DNA of 64,000 bases from Apoderus coryli. Its lineage: Eukaryota > Arthropoda > Insecta > Coleoptera > Attelabidae. The position numbers and the translations under genes were made by a program. Under the pieces are notes generated by a model, which had not been told where the DNA came from, did not search any database, and was given only the letters and a program-made list of their open reading frames with translations. The DNA is taken from contig OU452199.1 in the NCBI GenBank assembly GCA_911728435.2, forward strand, positions 15,386,860-15,450,859, read 5' to 3'. Positions 1 through 12,305 of the stretch are shown piece by piece. The stretch's first letter is position 1; each line of letters starts with the position of its first letter.

Positions 1-1087
1 TTATTTTTTGTTTAAGTATGCTTAATTTTTAGATAATAAAATACACTTTTATTTTGAAACAGATTTGATAGAAAATTCTGATCTTCCTACGTACCTAGTT
101 TTCTATCCAGATTGAAATTGAATTAGTAAAAAGTATTAACAAATATAAATATCAAAGAAATATATTGTGAGTATAATTCTTTGGAAAGAGATCATAAAAC
201 ACATAGTAGAATATTTAATTTAAAAAAAAAAACTACATACTTACTCCCTCAGTATTGTTGATTAAAATATTTATTTTGCAGAAATGTGGGTACTTTTAAA
301 TATTAATATTTTAATAGAGAGAAAACATAATTTTAGTCCTAGCTCTGTTATATTTTTGTGGAATTAAATTATTTATAAATTCAGTAATAGACCAATATTT
401 AAAAAAAAACAAACAAACAACTAAGTAGGCTGATTGCCGAGTGCACCGACGTTTTAATTCACCGATTTACAATAACACGAGTTTAAAATTGAAATTTGAA
501 GTGCACCGTTTTTTAGTCATGGTTTATATGTTCTAATCTGAGTATTAATTTAATCCGCCCAAAATGACAGATTAAATACAGCATTAACTAAAACTCAGAT
601 GTTTTTAGTGCAAAAACATATTATATAAACATTATTCTAAGAAAAACATTAAGGAATAAGTAAAAATAATAATATATGTATAAGCAAACAGAAAAAGAAT
701 GTACTTGGATTGGGAACTAGGTATTTGTAGATGACATGGATCTTATAGAGATCCTTGATTACGGGCTTCCGCATCAAATTAATATCAGAACCAACATTTT
801 GATACGACTATTTAACGTTTTTTAAGCACTGCGGTACATCTTGCTTGCCCTATCAGTTTTTATCTTCGATGATATCATGGTATTTGTGAAATATATTAAA
901 TAATAAAGTCTTTGTTGGGTGTAAAATTTTACTCCTGTTACTTTTACTTGATTCCATTTTACTGGTTTCTTAAATCCACAAGTTGTAGGATGTCACAGAA
1001 GTTCTTAGATATCTATTAAAACGAATAGATATATAGATCCATAGTGAAGTCTACAACATGTTATAATATCACTAATTTACCACAAAA
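1..1087. other. No gene seen
   Basis: AT-rich sequence with A and T runs. I find no open frame with recognisable content, no RNA gene and no element ends. Confidence 0.6.
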
Positions 1088-1133
1088 GTAGTACCAAAGA
1101 TTAATCTACACAAAGATTAATCTTTGGTAGTAC
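1088..1133. repeat. Short perfect hairpin
   Basis: Two 15-nt arms (ACCAAAGATTAATCT and its exact complement) flank a 6-nt loop, and the pairing continues for about five more bases with one mismatch. It may be the core of a tiny foldback repeat or a chance structure in AT-rich DNA. No flanking target duplication is evident. Confidence 0.6.
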
Positions 1134-2291
1134 CTAGGTATGACATGTTGCAAAATGTAGTAGCACTTAATTAAAACGATAAGGTAGGTAAAGGGGATAA
1201 TATGTAGCTGATAGATTATATTATGAGCATTATTGTATGTATCTTCATTGTTAAATGCTGTCGATTAGACGCATACAAGTTTATTTGAAACTTAAGCATC
1301 TTTTGATACAACATTATTGTAAATATTTATATTAATTGAAATAAACACTAGTACTATACTACTTCATTTATTTTTTAAATTTAAACAATTTATAATACCT
1401 AACCTGTTTTATTTTTCTTCTACTTTGAGTAGAGCTTACGTTAAATGACATATAATAACAATGTTGTCAGATTGTGTTGGTCCTAAATTTGCGGTTTAGT
1501 TAAACAGGCTATATTATTGAACAATGCATCCCAAAAAATGTGTTACAAAACGGCATCGATTCGAACAATTTATTACATACTTGATTTTCCATACATGTAT
1601 ATTTGTATCATTGCAATAATTTTTATTAGGTACAATACTATCTATTTATTTCAATCTATGTATTTCACAAATTGGCCACATATTTATGAAACCTCATGTC
1701 ATGACATATGAATGATATAAAACTGATACTCAAATGATAATAATAAATATGTTGAATTGAAAGAAATGTATAAATATTATAAATAAAAATAGTATAAATT
1801 GTAACGCACCTTAATATAAATCAACCTGTTTCTGCTCTACTAAGTAGTTAGGTATCTACGGATTTATTCTTCATGTGTTTGAATTGCTCTCACGCTGTCT
1901 TCTGGGTGATGGTCAAATATTTTACGTATAGTGTACCTACTTCCTTTTATCTCATATGCAACTTTGTTCCTTTGTAGAACTCATTTCCACACAGCTCAGC
2001 TGAACTAATAATAATTAAACAAATACATAGATTTCTAATTTTTAATATTGCTAATATAAGCATTGTTGTCATTTAATACAATATATGCTTCATAAATATA
2101 AGAAATTTGAATCACATAAGCGTCTGGTCAAAGCATGATAGTGTCAAGCAAAAGCGGAATATAAAAATTGTCCAACAAACAAGTGGCGAAATACCCAAAT
2201 AATGAGCTTTAATGTATTTGCTCCACAACAAACATATGGTAGTTATTTAGATTAGAAGACCTACACAAACCATCCCAAAATTGGTTTATGT
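1134..2291. other. No clear gene
   Basis: Nothing recognised. On the - strand at about 1872-1991 there is a run of roughly 40 codons with coding-like composition that ends in a stop. It matches no family I know and has no good splice acceptor, so I do not call it a gene. Confidence 0.5.
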
Positions 2292-2790
2292 TTAACCCTA
2301 GACCGGTATCATATGTAAAATTTACTCATTCAAATTACAAATTTGCTTTATTTACAGTCATCTGCCCACGCTTTATCCTCTCCCCCCACCTATGCCTGCT
2401 AGTACGATGTATTCATCGACTCAATACGTACGTAGCCAGGTCGGATTTGGTAGTTTTAAGGTGACCACGCATCTTTTTTTCTGATACTCTGCACGTACAT
2501 TTTACGCACCAATAGGCATCGAATATTAACTATAGACAAGAAGTGTCACTAGACGCTGAAAACGGCATCGACTCGTCGCATTCCCAGCTCATTTCTGGAC
2601 CGCTACTATATATATACTATATCTATATATACTAGAGGATACTATACTATAACTATAAGCGCGGCGAATTAATTTGTAGACATGGACATCAAACGTGCCG
2701 ACACAAGGTGAAGTAACTGTCTATTATTTGAAACTGTGGCAATAGGCGCATATTATTAGACGATATTTTTACGTATCAAGACCAGCAAGG

Positions 2791-3030
2791 GCCTACGATG
2801 TCATAGCGTGGTTTATCATACGAAGAGCTGGAAAAGGCACTGTTAGAAAGTAGTGACAGTGAACTCGAAGATGTTGTTACTAGACCCGATTCTGAGAGCG
2901 AAAGCGAGTCTCGAGATCGCGATGTTGATCCAGAAGGGTTGCCAAATGAGAATATAGAATCGCAGCTGTTGGGTAATTTGTTCGGAGAGAAAAGGATTTG
3001 GAAATCGAAAACCACATATTCAAAAACGTT
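2791..3030 (+). pseudogene. piggyBac-like transposase N-terminal remnant
   Basis: The + strand reads through about 80 codons rich in Glu, Asp and Ser, beginning RGLSYEELEKALLESSDSE. Many piggyBac transposases start with such a segment (a short LSxEE motif followed by an acidic stretch) before the catalytic core, and this one lies just inside piggyBac-type ends. There is no in-frame ATG close by, and the frame breaks near 3030-3055 where LINE-like sequence begins. The reading on the opposite strand is a serine-rich shadow. The family assignment rests mainly on context. Confidence 0.45.
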
Positions 3031-3056
3031 TGGAACTCAGTTTGAGAACTACAAAA

Positions 3057-3440
3057 GAAAGATAGTAGAATTGTTATTGCGCATGACTTATGTTATGAAG
3101 ATAGAAGAGTAAGGAAAATATTACGAAACCATTTACTAAAGGCTAAACAACAAAAATTGGATGCCACAATAAGAAATAATAAACTGATTGTTGAGGGTAA
3201 AACGTGCACAGCTGATTAACTGGAACAGCTGGAAAGGGAAGCAGAGCTACAAACAGATAGTGAAATAAGCGAAACTGAGCCACAAAATACAGTTGACGAA
3301 GGAGACGCAAGTTCTGGAAACCACAAAAACAAACGTAAACGTTGGAAAATAAATTATAGTCCACAAGCAATTGTTCATGGTGCAAAAGGCGTACAAACTA
3401 GAAGTCAGAATAAAACTTTATTGGTGGATGGTAGATGGTG
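3057..3440 (+). pseudogene. LINE ORF1-like C-terminal remnant
   Basis: A frame of about 125 codons with one stop runs through a basic segment (RRVRKILRNHLLKAKQQ), the motif NNKLIVEGKTCTAD, an acidic linker, and ends near GVQTRSQNK. The pattern 'K-L-I-V-x-G-K-x-Y-T-x-E-E-L' after a basic helix is what I associate with the end of ORF1 proteins of insect non-LTR retrotransposons. It directly follows the piggyBac-like segment in a different frame, which suggests an insertion or a chimeric junction around 3030-3057. Neither half is complete. Confidence 0.4.
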
Positions 3441-3967
3441 GACTTTTTTTGTACGTATCCTTTTTGTTCTTATCATTTTTCTTAACTTAAATTTCTTAAT
3501 TTTATACATTAACATGTAGGTACTGCATACATTTAGTTTTGCATAGGTAAATGTTTTACTCTTGCAAAATTATTAAATATTTTTACTTGTATTTTTAACC
3601 TGCAAATATGGATAATAACATTCGAAATTGTGAAGAACAACCCATAGAAACCAATTTATTAAAAATCTTGGCTGAATGTAACAATATATTAAATGTAGCA
3701 CATTCAAATTTAAAAATCTTTTATTTTTTTTGTAATGAATTTATTTATTTAGTTTTTTATTTATTGAAAATAGATACCTTCGTTTTAAGCAGTCAATTAT
3801 TTTGTTTTGTATCGTAGTGATTGTCTTTGTAGGGAACTAACGTTAGGAATTTGCGTACAAGAAATTCTAGATATCTTTTGCAGGTACTATATTATGTTTT
3901 TTTGCAGCATAGGTAATATTACTAAATGAGATTTAGTTCTTAGTCGAATGATATTAATTAGGTTATA

Positions 3968-5690
3968 TAATAATAATAATAATAATAAGTTTATTTGCAG
4001 TTCAGAAAATAAATTACAATACAGTACTTAATTTTATCTTAAACATAGAACTTCAAAATGGTCTAGATGGCAGTAAGACTTCATAATCTAGGCCAGAGGA
4101 AGAAAAACATAAGTAGTAACTTATTTTTTTCAAATTATTTTTTTCAAAATAATAATAAAAAAAAACATGTATAATATATCATTCTTGTAGCTCACTATCA
4201 CATTTGACAGAAAAAGAAACTATTGACAATATAACAATATTATAAAAATAATAATAAAAAATAAGAAACCACCAACAATAATAATCAAAAAAAAATCAAA
4301 AATCAGAAAAAACAAAAAAAAAAATCAGAGCGGATTAAGTATAATATTACAGAGTTTTTTTTAAAGGAAAATATACTTAGGCATTTCAGGTTATCTGGTA
4401 TATATTATAATAAATTTTGCAAATCTGGTATGAAAAGGACCGTTCGAAACCCGAAGTTTTATGGGCTGGGGGAGACAGAAGATTTCTAAATCTAACATTC
4501 AAATTATGTATGTCAGATCCGAAAGTTATCTTGTTGTACAAATAAGGTGGGTGTCTCTGCGACAGAATGGAATGGTATTATACTGCCGAGTGAAGAAATC
4601 TTCGTTGCTCCATCGAAAGCCACTCAACATCAACCAACTTATGGCTCACTCTCTCATACTTTCTAATACCAAAGATATAGCGCAAACAAGACTTTTGAAC
4701 ACGTTGAATGCGATTTTTATCTATAACTAAAAGACACATTAATTAAAATTACTTAGTACTAAGGCTTCAGTTAATTTGATTTTAAGATCTATCGAAAGCA
4801 CATGTCTCTGCGAATATAACATTTTTAATGTAGCATATGATTTTGAGACACATTTTGATATATGTTCAGAGAATCGTAATTCAGAATCCATTATAAGCCC
4901 CAAATTTTTTGCACTTTCCGATATATTTAATGAAGTATTCCCAATCCTTATATTCATGCTCTCTAATACTGCCTGTCTATTTCTGCCAAATAGCAAAACT
5001 TGAGTTTTCGAAGGATTTATTAAAAGTTGATGCCTTTCCGACCACTCTACCAATGAGTTCAGATCACTATTAGTTCTTCTACAGGCAACCTCACAATCTT
5101 GAGCGTAAAACGAGCACTTTAATTGACTGCCATCCGCATATAAGTAGGTATCACAGAATTGAACGCTGAACGGAAGAGTAACAGTATATAGTGAAAAGAG
5201 TAATGGACCTAGAATAGATCCTTGTGGAACGCCGCAATATATTTGACCCAAGGTAGAGCAACCTCGACTAGTTTCCACATATTGATAACGACCACCCAAA
5301 TACCTGTTTAAGAGTTCCACAGCACTCGACGAAAAACCAGTGTATTTTAAAATTGCTAGTAAAAGTTCATGACTGATTTTGTCAAAAGCTTTGCTGTAGT
5401 CCGAAAGATGTTAGCTGTGATGTCCAGTAATGAAGTGGAGCAGCTATATCCTTTGCGAAATCCAGACTGTTTTAAAGGCAAAACTTTGTATTCATTGAGA
5501 TGACATTTAGTTTGGGCACTTAATATTTTTTCGAATATTTTATACAGTGGAGACAACAATGATATAGGCCGTAAGTCATTAAAACATTGGGCTGGGTCTT
5601 TTTAGGCAATGGAAGAACTTTAGATATTTTCCATGCATCGGGAAAACTGTTAGTTAGTAATCTAGTCCAGTAATCTAATACGCTGTTAGC
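3968..5690 (-). mobile_element. Non-LTR retrotransposon (Jockey/CR1-like), 5'-truncated, with (TTA)n tail
   Basis: On the - strand the element ends at 3968-3990 in a run of ATT triplets preceded by an AATAAA-like sequence, as in LINEs with simple-repeat tails. The coding part lies at about 4400-5690. It sits wholly inside the piggyBac-like element and is therefore younger than that element. The same family is represented at 27130-27854 plus 37684-38083. Confidence 0.7.
4400..5690 (-). pseudogene. LINE reverse transcriptase, degraded
   Basis: Reading down the - strand one meets RT blocks in order. These are an LSPLYKIFEKIL segment and QSGFRKGYSCSTSLLD (5356-5559), then GVPQGSILGPLLFSLY, the active-site box decayed to YADG where the second catalytic Asp of YADD should be, INPSKTQVLLFGR and the LGLIMDSELRFSEHI thumb-type segment (4739-5320). 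A C-terminal region with RIQRVQKSCLRY follows (about 4460-4735, frameshifted). At least two frameshifts and the lost Asp make it dead. Endonuclease is absent, consistent with 5' truncation. Confidence 0.8.
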
Positions 5691-5768
5691 ATTCTATATT
5701 GTATTTAATTTAATCTCATTGTAAAAATTGATTTTATTTGATGATTGCAATAAACATTATTATTATTA
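5691..5768 (+). repeat. Stub of a second LINE 3' end, (ATT)n tail
   Basis: On the + strand the sequence runs into TTGCAATAAAC followed by about five ATT triplets. This matches in mirror orientation the tail of the - strand LINE that ends at 3968. It looks like a very short, 3'-end-only LINE copy of the same or a related family abutting the truncated 5' edge of its neighbour. Confidence 0.5.
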
Positions 5769-5994
5769 TTAACAGAAGAAACAGAAACTGCGTCAGGTTT
5801 CGGGATCGTACGTTTGTATGTTTGCTGGAAGATTTTTAGTTTATTTAAGTATGTTAACGTATATTATTCTGTTCAAAATAAATTATTTTAACCATAACCA
5901 ATTATGTTTTATTAATTTAGGTACTCCAAACCTAGAAATATTACCACAAGTAGTATTTCATTAAATACTCGTATCGATACCGGTCTAGGGTTAA

Positions 5995-6979
5995 ATACCA
6001 GTAATGACAATTTTAGATAACTTTATGATGCTGGTTTTTTTTTACTATTTTCGAGACTTTTTAAAACTATAGAGATTCTCTAAATCTTTCCGCAATATTC
6101 AAGGAGTAACGGTGCCTCCTGCCTCTATCTACTAGAATGTGAGATGTTCTTTTGTTTCTTCAGTAAGTACCTACTTAGATTATGCAGCTTTATTGAATCT
6201 CTTTCAAGTCAATAGTTGACTAAGTATAATGACTAACTTGTGTCAGTAAACTGGAAAGGAAATTTGTGTCATATTGTATGTATCTAATGTGACGAAAAAC
6301 AAATTGAGGAGAGGGATGTTGACGTGGGAATATTTATATTCTAATACATGTACATATTCAAAGAGCTTAATTTGTAGTGAAAATGTTTCTAATTTTCAAT
6401 GATCTCATTTACTTTTATATAGGCGTACACATTATTGTAAAAAATAAGTCAAGTATAAAAAATATGCAAATCTCACTGTTCTTATTAGTTTAACGTTTGA
6501 CAATAATTATTTAGTAGTCCGTGTCCAAAATTAAGCCCAATTTATGCCTTAAAACTTCGCTATCTTAAATATCTAAACAATCTTAAAACAGTCTTATAAT
6601 ATAGGGGATATTTTGTCATTGAGTCAAAAGGGATTACCCAAATAAACAAAGCATTGAATTTTAAGGAATAGAACAGGTTTGAGGTGCTTTTAATAAATAA
6701 GTAGAGCTTTTGGCGTAGAATAATATTATCACTTCACCTAAAATAGTAATGTAACTTAAGAAATTTAAATAAATCCTGAAATATAATCGTATACCCTTTA
6801 CATCTATAGCTAACAAAATTCGCAACGCCTAAGCATTAATAATAAATTTAGCAAATAAAATTATGTAATAAATCAATTTTTTACTATACATGTTAGTATA
6901 TTGTACTAAATAATATTCTAAATATTACACATTCAATATATACTACTACATAAAAAAAAAAACAACTTAAAAATACAAT
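5995..6979. other. No gene seen
   Basis: AT-rich intergenic DNA between the piggyBac-like element and the next LINE fragment. No open frame or repeat structure stands out. Confidence 0.6.
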
Positions 6980-7435
6980 GTCAAATTATCAAAACTGAAG
7001 ACTGTAACACAACCTTTGACATTGCCTACGAAAGCTATAATGCTTGATACGAAACACTTCTTCTAAACATAGCCGAGCTGAATCTTGGAATGCTTACAAC
7101 ACTTTGGCCTCTTATATTGATCTTATGTAAATCACAACGAAATCCTTTTCCCGAAGGTACGGTGGAGTTGACGCATGAATAACACGGTAGACCAAAGTTG
7201 AGTAATGAAAGTTTACGTTATTATTTATTCTCAACCATTTCAACTGATTTATTTTTATTGGAACCCGATCAAACTTTTTAAGGCGATAAACAAACCTGCA
7301 ACAACTGTTTTGTATTTTTTCTAACCGATTTGGTGTAAACTTATCTAAACAAGGAAAATAGCCAAGGTCGGCGTACTTTAAGATCGATAAAACGAATGAT
7401 TCATATAATTTTTTCCGTAGTTTAAAATTGTTCAT
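6980..7435 (-). pseudogene. LINE C-terminal fragment
   Basis: A - strand frame of 107 codons (7112-7435) contains KLRKKLYESFVLSILKYADL and KIQNSCCRFVYRLKKFDRVP, the region after the RT domain in Jockey/CR1-type LINE ORF2 proteins (SxLxYxD...IQxxxxRxxxxxxKxD). Related codons continue to about 6980 in shifted frames. RT core and endonuclease are missing, so this is a small 5'-truncated copy. Confidence 0.65.
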
Positions 7436-9039
7436 TTTGTTATTATTGATGTCAGAAAAATTAATGTACTTTTGTAACAGTCAGTGTCAGAGTCTATCAT
7501 TAAAAACTAAAATAATCCTACTGAAACAACACTAATTATATTACAGCCATATATATATCATATAATATGCTCTAGCAGAAAGTTGCTAGAAATCTATCAG
7601 AGAAGTGTCTCTACATTCACAAACTCAGACAAAGCAGACATTAAGCTTTACGATTTTAGAATATTTTCGACACGTAATATTATATGAAATATCTACAATG
7701 TTTCCTCTCTATAATTCCGAGGTCGGTGTTCAAACGGAATATTTCAGAGGTGCACTTTGCACGCTAATTGGGCAGCGCAAATTGTGGACTTTAGACACTG
7801 ACGCAAAATGTTACTTTGCTATTTTTCACCAGTCTCTGGGAGGCTTTTAAAGAGTTTAAATATAATATAATCAGTTTAATAAAAAAATAAAGTTAAAAAG
7901 AGTTTAAAAAATTATTTATAATTTAAAAAACAATGAAATATAAAACCCCTCGGTTACATTTTGGTTCATATTTTACTACTTTCAAGTATGTTTGCTATTA
8001 GTAAAAGCGATATTTGATCTTTGGACACAACTAGATGGGCAACCTCTAGAATAGAGTATTTGTTTAAAAGGAATATTATTCCATTTCTATAACCGGTGAG
8101 TAGAAATTTTGGAGTTGAGTAAAATTGAAAGAATTAGGCATCTGGTGAAATTGGAACTTATTTCGCATACAATTCGTCCCCCCTGAAAAAGTTAACATTA
8201 TCTTTCTTTTTTATTATTTTTCTTGGTTTATTTTAAATAATACAATTTTAATGTGATTGTCTAACGTTTTGTCCAATTTTTATATATTTAATGTTTCTTC
8301 AGTGTTATTTTTTTAATATTTGTGTCAAAAAGAACTTTCGTTTAAACCTGAAGAACTTACCAGTGAGTACGAAATGTCGTATATTTTTATTTTGAAAGAA
8401 TTTGTATTGTTTCAAATGAACCAAAAACCTCAAGAAAATAATAAAAAAATATTTAAAATTTATGGTTCAAAAATAAAGAAACAAATTATAAATATTCCTT
8501 TCTAGAATGAAAACTTTATGTGTGCAGCTAACTTGTATAACTAAATAGGTGAAAAAATCAAAAATATGTGTTTGAAAAAGTATGTGCCGTCCCTGAGATT
8601 TTCTCCTAGAATAATTTTTTCTCTGGTGAATTATAAAGGGTGACACGGGCAATGTATGTTGTAAATATCTAGTGAGCACGGGCGCGGTATAATTTTTCTC
8701 GCATCGTTGGGCCTGATCCAATTGTTCAAAAGCACCGGAAACATATTCTTTCAAGTGTCACAGGACAACTGCGATATGTGCTTGTTGCAAGCTAAAGGGA
8801 AACAATTCTTTTCTTTTATTGACGAACGGATTCTCTTATCTAGATTGTTACAAACTAAAATGATTTGTGTAAAAAATACAGAATCAGTTTTTGTTTAAAT
8901 CATGTGACTGATTTATACCTTTCTTACAATAATATGGTAATTTTAACAAATCAGTTTTGCTAAAATAAAGACAAATATCTAAAGATAAAACTGCAATTAA
9001 GCTGTGATATTGCTTTTAGCAAAAATTGACTACCCATAA
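7436..9039. other. No gene recognised
   Basis: Several open frames of 60-95 codons occur (for example 8320-8505 + and 8467-8754 -), but none has recognisable domains and they overlap each other on opposite strands. I treat them as chance frames. Confidence 0.5.
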
Positions 9040-10410
9040 CAAGGACCGGATTAAGCTTTTATGGGGCCCGGGGCTATGTTGATTTATGGGGCCCCTCCAA
9101 GGCCGGATTAAGTTTTCATGGTCCCCCGCGCCCGGGGCTATTTAAGTTTTAAGGGGAACTTTATAAATAATATGCAAAAATATTAAAAAACTATACTTTT
9201 GATATAACAAAAGTCACTGCTACTGCTTACTGCTATACATATTTTACAAAACTACGTATGTATGAATATTTTCTTTCGTAACTTAAGTATTATTTATTTT
9301 TAATGTAAACTAGTTTTGAAAAAGAACGTTCTGACTCAGAATTAGTTATAGGTATTGACAGAGAAATTTTTAAAATGGTGTAGACGTTAGGGATCGTTTT
9401 AATTAATTGATTTTCCAAAATTAAGCTTAGAAAATCAAGCAGATTACAGGACTTAATCTTGGGATTCTTAAAACTTCGGAAAAGAATACCAATTCATCAG
9501 TTAAATTAACATTTACATTGTCTTTGTAGACGATTCTTACTTTGGTTGAAAGTTCTTCAATATCTGCTTTAGATAAATCAGAATTAAATTTTGATATTAA
9601 TCGAAACAACTCGCTAGGATCTGAATATGCATATATTTTTGTGCTTAACATGCAAAATTGCTTTTATTTTTTCCTGAGTTTACTTTGAGATATCTTTTAC
9701 CATACTTTTTCTCTAAGTTATGGGGATATTAAACTGAATATTAACTTTTATATAGAAAATGTATAAAACCCAACCACAACTTGTGGCACACTGTTAAATT
9801 AAGATTGTAATGCACTTTAAGAAATTAACCTCTGCTGCTGCTGCTGTGGAAAAGTCTTATTTATTTTAACAAATCTCTTAAAATACACTTTGGAAAAAAT
9901 TTGCAAAAATGTGTCGTTTTTTTTGGATGTATCTGAAACCAGGTGGAATATTTTAGATTTCGAAATGTCATCTTCTTGAACAACGAAATTTCCCTTTCTC
10001 CCTTAGATAACGAATTTTGTATCTATTTTTCTTATTATAAAACAGTTAGTGCCGTTGAAGCGAGTAAACTTTTGAAAGTAAGACTGTTGCATTTATGAGG
10101 ACTACAAGTGACCAATGGGCCACTCAATATACATATATTACAAAATTTAATGGAAAAAGAATAAGCCCAATTAATGTTATTCTTACAGAAAATATTACAG
10201 CAGGCTTCTACTTTAATATTTATTTTTCCCATTTTTTCTTGGGGTGTTGGTTCTATATTAAAAATTGATACAAGGTTCAAGAAAATAAAAAAATAAATAA
10301 AAACAATGTATGTATAATTTCTTCTGTGCTACATGTTTCTTTTTGTGGAGCAAAAAAAACCCCAGTTTATTTATATTATTTATCTAGTTGATATTTACGG
10401 GGCCCTCAAA
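9040..10410 (-). mobile_element. hAT-like (ZMYM1-type) transposon remnant
   Basis: The stretch opens with two copies of a GC-rich motif (GGATTAAG...GGGGCCCGGGGCTA at about 9048-9075 and 9103-9138) and closes near 10398 with ACGGGGCCCTC, roughly inverted. Between them lies decayed coding sequence on the - strand (see 9427-9651). Borders are approximate and no 8-bp target duplication was found. Confidence 0.4.
9427..9651 (-). pseudogene. hAT/ZMYM1-like transposase fragment
   Basis: A 74-codon frame contains ADIEELSTKVRIVYKDNVNV followed by LTDELVFFSEVLRIPRLSP. The pattern 'xLxxxYxxDVxxxLxDELxxFxxxL' is found shortly before the C-terminal dimerisation domain of ZMYM1-like hAT transposases, which are abundant in insects. 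The continuation lies around 10035-10280 in a shifted frame and is not clearly recognisable. Too short and broken to be functional. Confidence 0.5.
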
Positions 10411-11090
10411 AAAAAATTAAATATATTATAATATTATTATACAGAAAAACTTCATTTACATAAACGCTCTATAGAAATAAAAAATACACATTGCAATGTA
10501 TGCAATAAATTTCATTATTCAGAAACATTTATTAAGACTCTACATTAAGATCACTTATTATAAGCAGGCAAAGACAAGTCAATTTAAAACCTACATAATG
10601 CCGTCCTGTAATCAACCGTAATCAAAGTTAAATTGTATACTGTATTTATACACCTTCTATTTGATATGAAAACGTACTTAAACCGGAAGGTGAAATAATT
10701 GAATTTCTCGTAATTACCTTCTTGTATATGCAAATATGTTGAGAGCGAATTAAATTTTACACACTTTAGTATATATTTTTTATCAGGATAATATGGAAAT
10801 ATATGAAATTAAGTTCCATTAGAATCCCGCAATAATTTCATATACGTAATACAATACATTAAAATACAGGCTACTGTGCATAATTTTTTTTTAAATAACC
10901 TCATGTTTTTAAATTTTATTTTATTTAAAAAACAACTTAGTAATACGCGATATTATATTTTTCCACAACTACCTAATTTCCCAACAAACCAAGCAACAGG
11001 TTAAGAATTTTTACTATGTAAACTACAAATTTTAGTAGACAATGTTTATATGAAATATATCCTAATATTAACGTTAAATAATATAAAATA
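10411..11090. other. No gene seen
   Basis: AT-rich spacer with no recognised feature. Confidence 0.6.
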
Positions 11091-11520
11091 AAAAAAATTT
11101 GTCGTATAGCAGACAAAATTACTGATTTATTTACACACAGACAGTTGGGTAAATTTTTCTCCTGCTGGCGTTTTGCGGTTAAATTAATGTTGCACTATTT
11201 TATTTCTATTTTTACTTCTGGCGTTCCCTATATATTGGATTTTTTGATCTCTGTACGGTGAGATATATACTGCTGTGTAGATTTTATGTTTTACATAGTA
11301 TATATCTCGCTGTGTTTAAAGGCAGCCTGATATCGTAGATGGGCCCGACTATGCTACTCTCAGGAGCTCATATTAGGAGCGAAACGATTTGACAATATCT
11401 GTTGGGCCATCCCTTGGTATGGTTCTATTGACTTAGACTGAGGTGCTGCTAATTTAGACAAAAGCCGTGCGAAAGTAAAACCAGTAATTTTGTCCGCTAC
11501 GTTACAAAAATTATTTTTTT
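11091..11520. mobile_element. MITE with TIR GCGGACAAAATTACTGG, long copy
   Basis: The left end reads CGTATAGCAGACAAAATTACTG and the right end, inverted, reads CGTAGCGGACAAAATTACTGG. Both are preceded outwardly by an A-rich AAAAATAATTT-like block. The interior near 11330-11470 shares pieces with the 13975-14224 copy, including GAGCTCATATTAGGAGCGAAACG and GAGGTGCTGCTAATTTA. No coding sequence. Superfamily unknown, and the target duplication could not be read. Confidence 0.6.
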
Positions 11521-12132
11521 TATTCGCAATCATTACTAAATATTGACATTATAGGAGTGTTTGGACGCCACAAAATCTGTTGTTCCAGTATTTTAAATGG
11601 TTGCTGGCCAACGACAAAAATAACAGTACGGTAAAGTTTCCCGGTCGTTCAAAGTTTACCATAAAACAGACACAATAATGCACATGAATTATGTATTTAT
11701 TTGTTATATGTATATATTCATTCTTATATTGCAATTATTATTATAATAATTAATCACCGGCTGAACTTCTATCCCTGAGAAACACTTGTACTTGTATTAA
11801 TAACAGATTTTTCACTTTTCGTTTTAAAAATCATATTGAGTATAGTTTATTCAAAGTTAATTTAAAATATATACATTTAACGATTCTACCGTTCCCATGC
11901 CTTTTTACATTATAAAAATGCATCGTTTTTGATACCTTTCTCCCTCGTATATAAGACGTATAATAAATCATGCCTGCCAAAGGATACCGACAGTAATCAA
12001 AATAACTACAGTGACTGGAAAAAGTATTGGGTTAATGATTAATCGAAAAAAAAAAGAGTTTGCAAATAAATATATGAATGAAATAAATAATTTTTGGCAA
12101 CTTGTTATTTTCTCATATTAGTCTAAATATAA
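11521..12132. other. No gene seen
   Basis: AT-rich DNA. At about 12000-12030 ACAGTGACTGGAAAAAGTATTGG resembles a Tc1-type inverted terminal repeat and may be the outer end of the Tc1 remnant just downstream. Confidence 0.45.
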
Positions 12133-12240
12133 TCGGATGGACATCATATGGTATGGCGAAGACTTAGTGTGGAATTTAAACAAGAAAATTTACGTCCGAC
12201 AGTAAAACACGGTGGTGGAATATTGTAACCATGTTTTGTT
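12133..12240 (+). pseudogene. Tc1-like transposase fragment
   Basis: About 35 codons read SDGHHMVWRRLSVEFKQ and then LRPTVKHGGGIL before a stop. The 'PTVKHGGGS-x-M-x-W' motif sits between the first and second catalytic Asp of Tc1 transposases, and 'DGxxxVWR' precedes it. Only this small piece remains; upstream and downstream catalytic blocks are not visible. Confidence 0.7.
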
Positions 12241-12305
12241 CAATAGTTTTTCTTAGATTAATAAAATGAAAGAAGATCTATCAAATTAGATAATAATTTT
12301 TATAT

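Larger units (their letters stand above)
2296..5990. mobile_element. piggyBac-like DNA transposon, non-autonomous, carrying nested LINEs
   Basis: The ends are CCCTAGACCGGTATC at 2296-2310 and its exact inverse at 5976-5990, each bordered by the tetranucleotide TTAA (2292-2295 and 5991-5994). TTAA target duplication with TIRs starting CCCT is the hallmark of the piggyBac superfamily. TIR identity stops after 15 bp. Inside are an acidic N-terminal-like coding remnant (2791-3030), a LINE ORF1-like remnant, and LINE sequence from about 3968 to 5768, which accounts for roughly half of the 3.7-kb length. No DDE catalytic core is left, so the element cannot mobilise itself. Confidence 0.85.

Noticed and set aside
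2776..3015. 79-codon serine-rich frame on the - strand
   Set aside because: It is the antisense shadow of the acidic EELEKALLESSDSE-type frame on the + strand.
3608..3817. 69-codon + strand frame starting MDNNIRNCEEQPIETN
   Set aside because: The first 36 codons look coding-like, but there is no family match and the rest is low-complexity Phe/Leu. It was left as part of the piggyBac-like element.
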